64,000 bases of DNA from Acanthosoma haemorrhoidale. Its lineage: Eukaryota; Arthropoda; Insecta; Hemiptera; Acanthosomatidae. Shown piece by piece: positions 54,594-64,000 of this stretch. The first letter of the stretch is position 1. Each line of letters begins with the position of its first letter. The stretch is taken from the NCBI GenBank assembly GCA_930367205.1, contig OV884011.1:87653474-87717473 (forward strand), read 5' to 3'. Position numbers and translations under genes: made by a program. The notes beneath the pieces were generated by a model. That model saw only the letters and a list, made by a program, of their open reading frames with translations, was not told where the DNA came from and made no database searches.

Positions 54594-57500
54594 ACAATTT
54601 ACCGAAACTAAAAGACTTTACTGGCAAGACATGGCTAATTGATACGGGAGCATCGAAAAATTATATTCAAAATTTAAACATAAAAATTAACTGTCAAAAT
54701 AATGAATTAATAATAAATAAAATAAAATTTAAATTAGAAAACGAAAATTTAGTTGATAATAATAATAGTAATAATAATAAATTAAAAAATAAAAGGGACC
54801 AAACATACCCGGAAATAAACAAAAATAAAAGGGACCAAACATACCCGGAAAATAATGAAAACAATAAAAATAATAATAACAATAAATCTAATAATAATAA
54901 TAAACTTAATAATAATAATAAATCAAAAGAAAAGAACGAACTATACTATATTGATGATAAACAAACAACTAAACAATTAATTCGAACTGACCACATTGAT
55001 GATAACACAACTGACCAATTAGTAAATCTAATAAGCAATTATGGAGAAATACTAAAAACAGACAATGAACAATTAAGAGCGACTAACTTACTAAAACACA
55101 AAATTGTGACAAAAAACGAAAATCCATGCTACACACGTAATTACCGATACCCTGTACAATTTAAAGAACAAATTAATAACGAAGTGACAAACTTACTGAA
55201 AAACGTAAAAGTAACTCCCCCTACAATGCCCCAGTATAGATAGTCCCTAAGAAAATGGACGCATCCGGACAAAAGAAAGTCAGGATGGTGATAGACTATC
55301 GAAAACTTAACGACATGACAGTCAATGACAAATACCCACTACCTAACATTGAAGAATAAATTACAAAACGCGAAAATATTTTCGACCATTGATTTGGCAC
55401 CTGGATTCCACCAAATTGAAATGGATCCTGATTCCATTGCCAGGACAGCATTTAGCACAGAAGACGGGCATTACGAATACTTACGAATGCCCTACGGACT
55501 TTTTAACGCCCCACCGACATTTCAAAGAGCTATGAAAATGATGATAGCAAATATCCCAAACGCTATGATATACATTGACGACATACACAGTACAGGAACA
55601 TTTAGAACACCTTGAAAACATATTTAGAAAACTAAAAGAACACGCACTTTCCATTCAACTAGACAAGACAGAATTCTTCAAAAATGAAATCCCCTTCTTA
55701 GGATACATAGTTACCCCCAACGGACTAAAAACTAACCCAAAAAAAGTAGAAGCAATTACAAAATTACCATATCCAAATAGTGAAAAGACAACCAGACAAT
55801 TCCTTGGAATGACCGGATATTATCGAAAATTTATAAAAAAATTACGCGAAAATAACCAAACCCATATCAAAATCCCTACAGACTAAAACATACGAGACGA
55901 AAGAAATCAAAGAGGCCTGCGACACATTAAAAACCCTTATGACTAACTCCCCGATACTAGCCTACCCTGACTGGAATCGAACTTTTTACCTAACGACAGA
56001 CGCAAGCGACAAGGCCATCGGCTCGGTACTTTCTCAGAAAGAACACCCTGTAGCGTTCGCCTCACAAGTGCTACAGCCTCCCGAGATAAATTACTCAACG
56101 ATAGAGAAAGAACTATTAGCAATTTTTGGTCGACACACCATTTCAAACCATACTTGTACGGTACGAAATTCCAACTACTGACTGACCATAAACCACTAAA
56201 GTGGATATATACAATGAAGAACGGTAACACACGCATTATGAAATGGGTGTGGAAACTTCAGGAATTCGAATTTGACGTTACTCACATTGACGGAAAAACG
56301 AATAAAGTAGCTGACTTACTTTCGCGACAAAATGAAAATTTACCTTTAAATCACATAACAGAAGAAGACAATATAGACAACATAATTGACCAACCAATAG
56401 ACAATACTCAAGCACTAGACGAAATACTTAATGAACTCAATGACTTAGACCAAATAGAATTAGATAGACTTAGTACTTGTAGAGCGACTATACATTCACA
56501 ACAATCATCCAATGAACAAGTTTGGATTGTAGACAATGACAAAAACATAAATATTGAAAAATACCAAATAATTGTAAAAAAGGGTCCAAAAGAAATAAAA
56601 TTCACTAAACCATTTAATAAACATAGACATGAAATTATACTTGATGACGTAAATGACTTACAAACACTAATAGAACAAGTAATTAGACCGAAAATCACAT
56701 ACGGAATATACTGCGAACCAAATATCCCATTACTTCAACTATGGTACGATGAAACGTTCAAAGAATTTTCAAAACTGATACAAGACTCATACCAGACTGT
56801 AAAATTAAAAAGATACAAAAATTTTGTAACCGACATCACGGACAAAGACGAACAAATAGAAACAATAAACAACTATCACATAGGAAAGACATCCCACAGA
56901 GGAACTATTGAGACTTATGACAAACTGAGAAAACTGTACTACTTCCCACTGATGAAAGAAACAATAAACGACTTCATTAACAAATGTACGACATGCAAAA
57001 AGACTAAATACGAACGAAATCCCATAAAAACAAAATACATGGTAACACCAACACCAAACAAACCATTTGAAGACTTGATGATAGATACACTACATTTCGA
57101 CAAAAAATACATCGTGACAATAATCGACACATTTTCCAAAAAACTATTCACACACATAATATCTGCTGTGACAGGAATCAACATCTGTGACACTATTAAA
57201 CTTTACTTGACATACTATCCCACACCAACATCAATGAAAATGGATAATGGAAAAGAATACAAAAACAACCTAGTATTAAATTTTTTGCAGACAAATGAAA
57301 TTGAACCAATCTATACGACCCCAGGAAATCCCAACTCACTAGGACTACTTAATAGAGCTCACAGTACACTAATAGAAATATTACGAACACTCAATGACAA
57401 AGACTTAACGAACAAATCATTAACTAACAGACTATTGCTAGCAACAATAGCATATAACAATACTTTAAACTCTAAACTAAATATGACACCAGACGAAATA

Positions 57501-57920
57501 ACATTCGGAATAACAAAAAGACCTGACCAACAAATAGAAATAAAAGAACAATACGTACAAAAATATCATGACGAAAAAAACATAATACACGAAATAACTA
57601 GAAACAAAATTATAAACGAAAAAGAAAATAGGACAGAAACACTAAATAAAAATCGCGAAAATCCACCCGAAATAAATGATGAACAAATATTCATAAGAAC
57701 AACCCATCACCGCAAATACAATAATACCTACAGACCCGTACTATTGTACAAAGACAGAAACGAAACAAACAAAGAACACGTTAATAGAATCAAAAGACCA
57801 CGCAAACAACACTTGAGACCGAAACCAAACATTACTGTTTCAGAAGGAGATGAATCCTACTCAGACAGTACTGATCCAGACACTTCTATGGACATTGACA
57901 TATACTATGACAGTGACTGA
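54594..57920 (+). pseudogene. pol of errantivirus copy B
   Basis: The protease keeps LIDTGA near 54640, but about 190 bp that follow in copy A are missing, so it cannot be complete. The Asn/Lys-rich linker has two KRDQTYPE units, against three in copy A. Reverse transcriptase (about 55255-55880) has YIDD at 55570-55581 but deletions before and after. RNase H runs through TTDASDKAIGSVLSQ and HIDGKTNKVADLLSR. Integrase lies in the clean 588-codon frame 56154-57920: a His/Cys finger (HIGKTSHRG and CTTCKK) and core residues D in MIDTLHF and D in MDNGKEY. The catalytic Glu position, in GLLNRAHST, is Asn. The product would be inactive at three steps. Confidence 0.88.
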
Positions 57921-58779
57921 TATAAGTGATAACCCAGGAGTCCTACATTACACTATAAAAAATCCTGAAATCCTGTGGATAATGAGTAAAATTCACTGCA
58001 CTACTCATAATAAAACACTCCATATCTTTGTAGACCTTCCTAAGGCAAATTTAAATATAAAGACTTATTTACTCATACCTTCGCCTGTAAAAATTAACAA
58101 ACAATACGTGACTTTAGATATAGACGAAACTATTATAATAAAAAAATTTAATATGTTATATACAACAAATTGTACATTTTTAAACAATGAATATTACTGT
58201 AAGAACCTTTTTATTTTAAATAATACCGGTATAAATAATATTATTTCATCTGGAACGATGAATGCATGCAAATATAAATTAGCCAATACTAACATTAGAT
58301 ATATAGATAATATAAACAGTTTTATAACCACTAACCTCTCCAAATTAGACAATTGCCTTACTATTGATACTGTATACCTACCACCCGTTAGCTTACTCAC
58401 CCTAGACCAAAATGATTGTTATAAAGAACTCCCCAAAATTTCAAGACATATAATAGACTCCACCATAAACAAATTTTACAATAAAATAGATATAGATGTA
58501 ATCGCAAATATAAGCGAAATAGAAAACCTAAATATAACAGACATAGTTCTAGAACCACTTATATTTAATCAATCCAATACTTATTTTTATTTTTATTTAA
58601 TTATAGGGGCCGCTATTATAATTGTAATCCTCTACTACCTTAAAAAATGTAAAACTACCAATTCCTTACGAAACCCTACACCAACAGTAATATATCAGCC
58701 AGATCATCCCAACGTTCTCAGAATTCTTCAACCAGATAACAGCCCTCATGCACCTGCCGCTATCAATCTCATTTCTTAG
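57850..58779 (+). pseudogene. env of errantivirus copy B, lacking the N-terminal part
   Basis: A 309-codon frame overlaps the end of pol. It shows a Cys-containing ectodomain with several N-x-S/T sites and a clear transmembrane helix at about residues 252-275 (YFYFYLIIGAAIIIVILYYL). A short basic cytoplasmic tail ends in LIS. I see no signal peptide, no furin-type site and no fusion-peptide-like region, all expected in the first part of an envelope fusion protein of this group (usually about 500 residues). The start shown overlaps pol and may not be real; the parent probably made env from a spliced RNA. I call it an N-terminally shortened env. Confidence 0.78.
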
Positions 58780-58780
58780 T

Positions 58781-58800
58781 ATTCTTAGAGGACTAAGAAT
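58781..58800 (+). other. Hairpin between env and 3' LTR
   Basis: ATTCTTAG, AGGA, CTAAGAAT form a perfect 8-bp stem with a 4-base loop two bases after the env stop. The same stem occurs in copy A at 38194-38213. A purine tract GGAGG (58811-58815) then leads into the LTR and may be the plus-strand primer. Confidence 0.7.
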
Positions 58801-58815
58801 CTTAAACAACGGAGG

Positions 58816-59045
58816 AGATAGAGAGGCCATCTGCCAGCTGCAACATCTGCAAGATTGCACTTCATCAGCAAAGCTTATCAAGTCTCAGCTTCCTATATAT
58901 CATTCCTCTTATCCTCTCACGTCCACTTCCTTCTTTACTGTTACTAGGCCCGTCACTCTGACATTTATTATTAATTATAGTTTATGTTTGTAAAGTTCAA
59001 ATAAATCTTTTTAAAAACTCCCTCTTGTCTTATCAAGATTTAACT
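58816..59045 (+). repeat. 3' LTR of errantivirus copy B
   Basis: 230 bp; same ends as the other three LTRs. It differs from its own 5' LTR at about 20 positions by eye, but shares several diagnostic bases with the 3' LTR of copy A (for example CAGCTTCC, and ACTGTTACTAGGCCCG). Confidence 0.92.
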
Positions 59046-59551
59046 CTCGACAGACTGAATAGAGCCACAATCTTTAGCACCTTGGATTTGAAAGCAGGGT
59101 ACCATCAAATCAAAATGAGCGCTACCGATCAACACAAAACAGCGTTTACTTTCGAGAGGGGGCACTATGAGCTCACTTGGATGCCATTTTGTTTGAAGAA
59201 CGCTCCGATTACTTTCCAGCGATTGATGGACGAAATCCTGAGGGGGATTGACGAGGCGGTATGCCAGATTTATATGGACGATCTGTTGATCTTCAGCCGA
59301 ACAGAATCTGAACTCATTGAACATCTCCGGAGGGTATTCCGACGATTACGTGAATTCGGGTTAAAATTGTCGATGGAAAAATCATCGCTGGGAGAGGATC
59401 GGATAAACTTTTTAGGGCATACCATCTCGTGGGAGGGAGTCCAGCCGGATTCTGCGAAAGTCGACGCAATTCGCAAGATGGTGGTGCCAAAAGACGTCGA
59501 GGGCATTCGGCGACTTTTAGGTACGCTTAATTAATATCGGCGTTTTGTGCC
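59046..59551 (+). pseudogene. Gypsy-type pol, right part (reverse transcriptase core)
   Basis: It continues the protein broken at 53019: LDRLNRATIFSTLDLKAGYH, then MPFCLKNAPITFQRLMDEIL and IYMDDLLIFS, in which the catalytic box is YMDD (about 59270-59281). The thumb segment INFLGHTISWEGVQPD follows, and LGTLN with a stop before YRRFV near 59530. At 59551 it is cut by the LTR of the CsRn1-like element. Apart from the stop it is well preserved, more so than its left half. Confidence 0.88.
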
Positions 59552-60226
59552 TGTAGCGACCGCTAACTACTTAAGTTAAATCACCCTATACTCTGGTGCA
59601 TATATAATGTATTGTAATAATGTGAATCATGGTGAAAGTCTAGCAATAAACGCTTGGGCCGGCAGTCGTAACAGCAGGTGCACCGGCCTAAAAGCTTGCC
59701 GTCAAAAACAGACCCGGTAGACCTAGGGTTGCCTCTCATAAACCTTAATGGGTGAGTCCCTAGCATGCCATAAACGGCCATAAACTAAGCGACCCTTGTC
59801 TCCGGTCACGCGCCTTGTGACAGAGGGCAGGTGTGCCATCATAAGCATACCCCTTTCAGGCCGGCTCCACCTTCCGGCAGGAAGGGGAAATAATATTTAA
59901 ACCAGGGCGTTTCACCCTGTAAGCCGACTCTCTCTTCAGCGCCTCTGAGTCCGTCACCCTGTCTCTTAACCTCCTTGCAGACCCTCTGGCGCCTTGTACC
60001 TGTTACGCTGCCAGGCCCTCGCTCGAACTCTGAACATGTCTTATTCTTTATGAAACCTCAGTACCTCTTCTTTTGAACATAGTGCATTGTCGGGGCACAT
60101 CCTTATCATGAAATTGGAGTCAGATATTAACGCCGTCCTGGAACGATTGTCCAGGTTATTAACTCGAACAATCCGCACTTGCCATTAGGGCTAGGTGATC
60201 AGGCACCTCCTAATGACAATCCGACA
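59552..60226 (+). repeat. 5' LTR of the CsRn1-like element
   Basis: It runs from TGTAGCGACC to AATCCGACA. The first 45 bases are shared with the LTRs at 1-320 and 7789-8650; the middle is much closer to 1-320 than to the solo LTR. A GGGAAATAATATTTAAACC promoter-like stretch lies near 59885. Confidence 0.88.
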
Positions 60227-60228
60227 AC

Positions 60229-60246
60229 TGGTGACCCCGACGTAAT
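60229..60246 (+). promoter_or_regulatory. Primer binding site complementary to tRNA-Trp
   Basis: TGGTGACCCCGACGTAAT, two bases after the LTR, matches the complement of a eukaryotic tRNA-Trp 3' end with one or two mismatches at the far side. Confidence 0.82.
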
Positions 60247-60277
60247 CTCAGAAGATAGAAGAAACCTTTTTCTTACG

Positions 60278-61020
60278 ATGACCGACCCACCAGCCCCGTC
60301 CGACGAAGCATGCTGTGCAGCCGTACACGCCATTTCTCAGACGTGCAAACTACCAGAGTTTCATCAAGAAGACCCAAGACTATGGTTCCTGCAGGTCGAA
60401 AATATATTTAGCTTCCGTTCAGGGTACTAACACAGGTCGCAGACCTAGCGTATTCTCCAAGCGATAGTCCCTACGAAGACTTAAAGGCTCGTCTTATCGA
60501 AACATACAGCCAGAGCCACTACATACGACTGATCCGGTTATTGGAAGAGACGCACCTCAAAGACCAGAAACCGTCACATCTCCTGCGGCAAATGCAGGCC
60601 CTGGAAGGACCCACGACCTTTGAGGACGTCATTCGCACCCTCTGGCTACGCGCTTTGCCAGAGAGGGTCCGCGACATACTGGCATCGCAATTCGAGGCGA
60701 AATTGTCGAAACTGACGTTGATAGTGGACAAAATCATGGACTTAAGTTCAGTTACCGCTATACATACAGTCCAGCCCGCATCGACTCCCAAGGCCAGCCT
60801 GCCACGCTCCAGCTGTGACTGCCAGACAGCCATCGCAGAGCTCACCCAACAAGTAACCGTGCTGGCCAATTCAATGAGCAGACGAGAAGAAAACGGGTCC
60901 GTTCAGTGATACCAGCGACCAAAACCAGCTACCGGATCTAGTAATAAGGGCTTGTGCTTCTACCACGACAGATTCGGTAAGGAAGCATATCGATGTCCGC
61001 AGGCCCCCTTAGGTGGGTTG
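60278..61020 (+). pseudogene. gag of the CsRn1-like element
   Basis: Start ATG at 60278. The N-terminal part (AISQTCKLPEFHQEDPRLWFLQVE) is a typical capsid start. A frame change near 60425 leads into DLAYSPSDSPYEDLKARLIE and then the clean frame 60541-60909 (LRQMQAL, LWLRALPERVRDILAS). A TGA at 60907-60909 precedes, in the same frame, the finger CFYHDRFGKEAYRCPQ (60955-61002), the CHCC type special to this clade. So the protein is complete but for one frameshift and one stop. Confidence 0.85.
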
Positions 61021-61068
61021 ATGACGCTACCACACCGGCGGGGAAACTAAAAGTCGCAATGGTTACCC

Positions 61069-61389
61069 ATGGCAGGCCTAACCTTTCGCCGCCTATTTGT
61101 GAGAGACGTCCGCACTCGGCAGCATTATCTTGTAGATACGGGAGCAGCTATCTCCGTACTTCCCCCACCCAAAGTAAAAAAGGCTATATCCTCCGAATAC
61201 CAGCTCTACGCCGCTAACGGCAGCTCCATTCCAACGTACGGATTAGTCAACAGGAACCTCGACCTAGGCCTGCAGCGGATATTTAACTGGAACTTCATAA
61301 TGGCAGAAGTTCAGCAGCCAATCCTCGGTGCCAACTTCCTGGCTCATTTTCACCTACTGGTAGATCTTCAGCACCTGATGGCTCTCTAG
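61069..61389 (+). pseudogene. Protease of the CsRn1-like element
   Basis: In the same frame as the gag end: a DTGAAISVLPP motif (about 61135-61165), the flap-like LYAANGSSIPTYG and ILGANFL near 61320, the full set of aspartic protease motifs. It ends at TAG 61387-61389, where a reverse transcriptase should follow. The remaining sequence changes to unrelated DNA by about 61450. Confidence 0.82.
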
Positions 61390-61469
61390 CTGATCGATGG
61401 CATTACCGGTCGTCGTACCACGGGAAGAACACACGTCGTTACGCTCCACAACTTAAGTCGTTAAGTTCC

Positions 61470-61640
61470 ATTTTGTAGCCATGTACATGTTAAATACTGT
61501 ATGAATGAGAGAGTAACTGTGATATTGTAAATATGGGCTGATTGAGATCATTTATCAAAATTATCTATTTCCCTACTCAGGGCTGAAGGTAAAGATTTTG
61601 TATCCAAATAAATAATTCATCTGATCAACAAGAATGTTGA
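61470..61640 (+). mobile_element. Jockey-like 3' untranslated fragment
   Basis: TGTATGAATGAGAGAGTAAC and the following ATTGTAAATATGGGCTGATTGAGATCATTTATC run parallel to 47538-47595 of the full-length Jockey 3' end. A further AATAAATAATTC lies near 61608. Only the untranslated end is left. Confidence 0.6.
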
Positions 61641-62024
61641 TTATATTTCGTATATGTGTGTAATGTGACTTGTAATGTTTAGGGAGCGGATCTGTGAATC
61701 GTTAAACAAAATGTAGGATTGTTCAATGGTAATATCACGGAACTGTTTTTTGTATATAACTGTATCTATGGTTCTACTAGTTCCGGATGAGGAAAATACT
61801 ACATATATTTCACCAAGCATGTATCTACATCAACGTAACATCAAAAGGAGGAACAGGGTAATCGATTGTTCTTGTACCGATACAATCCCAGGAATTCATA
61901 TCCCCCCTTTTAAAATTACCTCTTCTGCACGGTATATAAGTCTTTCATTTTCATTTAAAAATGATGACACAATATCTACAGTCGTATGAAACAAATATTA
62001 ACTCAATAGATGAATTTGAAATGC
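61641..62024. other. Spacer without recognisable features
   Basis: The 87-codon frame at 61726-61989 has no similarity that I recognise. Nothing else is supported. Confidence 0.4.
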
Positions 62025-63466
62025 TTTTAAAATCTGTAAAAAGAAACAATTATTAACAATAGCCAAACAATTTTTTTAAACTAGATTTCATATTATTACA
62101 TTGGCAGAAAGAAATTAAGTCCATTGATTTTTTTGATAATCTAACAAACAGCAAAACATGTAAACAAACTTGATGAATAAATATAAAATCCAGGTACTAA
62201 TAAATGTTTATTTTCGATTTACTTTTATATTTTTGAAATAATATCAATTCAGTTTATCTTTTCACATTTAAGAGAGAGTGTTTGCGTTGATTAATCTTTT
62301 AAAATATACCGCGCGGGACTCAACTCAGTGAAATTAAGCAACAACGGATAATCGAGTTAAAAAGAGCTTGGATGACACAAAGGCAAATCTGTCATAAGTT
62401 GAACCGCTCCCGGGGTGTAGTTAAAAACTTTTTTAATTTACGTCCAGAAAATTACAAAAAAAAATAAAAGAACTGGAACGCCTGTAAGATCTGGCGAACG
62501 GCAAAACGTGCCGTTTTAAGGGAAATCTCCTGAACCGGGCTTCTTCTCCCCAGATTGTGAGGCCTTTCAACCTAGGGTGTGATGCCAGCTTACAGAAGTG
62601 GATAGCTAACAGCAGGTATTTAAAATATCGTCAAATTATAAGAAAACCGCTCAAAAAAGTCCAAAAACGTTATTTATAAGCTCTTGTTGTTTGCTGAAAA
62701 ACATATTCAGGAAAGCCAATTTTCGTTCTGGCTTCTTTTTACTGACAAATGTTTTATCTTGATCTTCAATTATTTCTAACACCACCTAAAAACGGGGGAA
62801 AAAAATGTGCCACAAAGGTCATATTGGGTGTGTAGTAATGGTATGGGCTGCTTTCAATGAAAAGAGGAAGTCTTAAATCGCGTTTATTACTGGCAAAATG
62901 AATGCTGTTAGTTATCAAAAGTCTTGGAAGAGTTTTTTTTACCATTACAATATTAGAAGAAGAGATAATTTTCCACAAGATAACGCAACGATACACTCAG
63001 CACGGTCCACAAATCTAAGGTTTGAGGCTCAATGTTTAAGATTACTTAGTCCGGAATTACTTAGCACTTAGTCCGGAACTCAACCTCATAGAAAATTTGT
63101 GAGGAATCAAAGCTAGGGACGTTTATGATCTTCAAAAGCCAGATTTCCAAAATATCAAGGAACTTAAAGAAGGGGTCACACAAGCTTGGCAAAACATACC
63201 GGAGAGCAATTAGATAAACTTGGTAAAAAGGAATTCACACTTTAAAGAGTCAAAAACATTCTGAGTTTATAATTTTTCACATCTGTTTTTCCTATTCTAT
63301 TCACTTTATATCTAATTTGACAAGCAAAGCAATTTGCATTATAATAAAATTACCATTCTTGCATACCATTTTATAAAAGTTAGTATGATTTGTTAAATAA
63401 ATTCCGAAATGAAGGCTTAAAGAAGTTTTTTAATGTTGAGTTTATATTTTTTCACAGGATTGTATA
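62025..63466 (+). pseudogene. Decayed Tc1/mariner-like transposon
   Basis: Across many stops and shifts the plus strand shows transposase pieces in the right order. ELKRAWMTQRQICHKLNRSR near 62350 is a helix-turn-helix DNA-binding region. LLFAEKHIQESQFSFWLLFTD near 62680-62745 holds the first catalytic Asp, and FPQDNATIHSAR near 62970 holds the second. SPELNLIENL-like sequence near 63070 holds the Glu, and a QNIKELKEGVTQAWQNIP end follows near 63150. Spacing fits a DD34E enzyme. AATCTGTAAAAAGAAAC near 62030 and, on the other strand, AATCCTGTGAAAAAATATAAAC near 63450 could be remnants of terminal inverted repeats. Confidence 0.72.
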
Positions 63467-63896
63467 TTACGAGCAGTGTCATTCAAAAAAATCTTTTTCT
63501 ATTGTAACGCCCACGTACCTACCGGGAAATAGGAAATTTACCTTTGGATGTTGAGAAATCAGGGAATGGAAAGTTAGGAACCAGGAAAGAATTATGGAAT
63601 ACTTATCAGCTAGCAAGCACAAATTTAAAATCGGGAGAATGTTTGGGAAAGATACAAATAAGAACGACATATAAACCCCTTTTCTACTCAAAACTGCTGG
63701 TTTATTAAATTTAATAACTCTTTTGAACAATTTTTATAACAAAATAATACTAATTGAATAATAGAATAATAATTGCATAATTGAATAATAATTTAATTCA
63801 CCACAATGACCTAAGCTCCACGGTGATTAATGTCCCACCCACCAATTGAATTTGTAAGAGTTACCTTTAATAAAGTCCGGTATCCGTCTATTGTTC
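63467..63896. other. Spacer, possibly containing an LTR start
   Basis: TGTAACGCCC at about 63503 resembles LTR starts, but no partner, end or primer site supports it. The 83-codon minus-strand frame at 63479-63730 is not recognised. Confidence 0.35.
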
Positions 63897-64000
63897 AACA
63901 GATCGCCGAGAAACTCGATGCCGTCCACATTCAAGTCAACCCGGCCAAGACGCAAGGAATTATATTCAGTTACAAATCCGGAAAAACGAAGCTCCCAAAA
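63897..64000 (+). mobile_element. Start of a 5'-truncated Jockey fragment, running off the window
   Basis: CAACAGATCGCCGAGAAACT onward matches 35597-35700 of the Jockey fragment at nearly every base and encodes the same VNPAKTQGI segment of ORF2. It is therefore a second 5'-truncated copy of that family, cut at almost the same place. Confidence 0.85.

Larger units (their letters stand above)
53020..59045 (+). mobile_element. Errantivirus-type element, copy B
   Basis: Full-length order: 5' LTR (53020-53250), tRNA-Lys primer site, gag, pol with protease, reverse transcriptase, RNase H and integrase, env, 3' LTR (58816-59045). CTC lies on both sides (53017-53019 and 59046-59048). All genes are damaged by small deletions, stops or loss of key residues. 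It is the plus-strand partner of copy A, facing it across a 2.64-kb spacer. Confidence 0.93.
59552..61400 (+). mobile_element. CsRn1-like Ty3/Gypsy element, 3' truncated
   Basis: A 675-bp LTR is followed by a tRNA-Trp primer site, a gag and a protease. Use of tRNA-Trp and a CHCC-type Gag finger are hallmarks of the CsRn1 clade (CsRn1 of Clonorchis, Kabuki of Bombyx). After the protease the element ends near 61400; reverse transcriptase, integrase and the 3' LTR are missing. It inserted in the Gypsy pol at 59551. Confidence 0.87.

Noticed and set aside
58778..58815. Start of the errantivirus LTR at AGTATTC right after env
   Set aside because: Both 5' LTRs begin at AGATAGAG, so the 38 bases before it in the 3' copies are internal sequence with a hairpin and purine tract, not LTR.
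63503..63896. Possible LTR beginning TGTAACGCCC
   Set aside because: No matching end, partner LTR, primer site or target duplication in view.

Overview
The window looks like a transposon graveyard from an arthropod, most likely an insect. I find no cellular host gene, no rRNA or tRNA gene and no CRISPR or bacterial-type feature. Nearly every recognisable coding stretch belongs to a retroelement (Jockey, LOA-like, R1-like and CR1-like LINEs; Ty3/Gypsy LTR elements; an env-bearing errantivirus-type element) plus one decayed Tc1-like DNA transposon. The insect assignment rests on this set of families and the AT-rich spacers; it is an inference, and the species cannot be named.

Left third (1-21.2 kb): a Gypsy-type gag with a tRNA-Phe primer site, cut by an LTR of a second family (1-931); AT-rich spacer with two non-coding repeat pairs; decayed Jockey pieces (5.7-6.7 kb, 12.1-12.5 kb); a solo LTR with a 5-bp target duplication (7.8-8.65 kb); and a run of Jockey 3' ends leading into a longer Jockey copy (14.1-19.5 kb) that carries another Jockey inserted in the opposite direction.

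Centre (21.2-36.5 kb): a LOA-like LINE (21212-26585) with both reading frames open and a 13-bp target duplication, the only element that looks potentially functional. After it come spacer and truncated LINE pieces.

Right half (36.5-64 kb): a nested structure. An R1-like LINE (36.5-37.95 kb, resuming at 50.4 kb) was split by errantivirus copy A on the minus strand (37948-50380). Copy A later received a Gypsy element (38698-42232) and a nearly full-length Jockey (43075-47669). About 2.6 kb further on, copy B of the same errantivirus sits on the plus strand (53020-59045), inserted in the pol gene of yet another Gypsy element (52260-53019 plus 59046-59551). A and B form a large inverted repeat whose two inner (5') LTRs resemble each other more than either resembles its own outer (3') LTR. 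A CsRn1-like element (59552-61400), a Tc1-like remnant (62.0-63.5 kb) and a further Jockey fragment follow.

The elements do not cooperate as a pathway. The layout records successive insertions, deletions and probably arm-to-arm gene conversion. All similarity figures are by-eye estimates, and family names come from motif recognition, not database searches.
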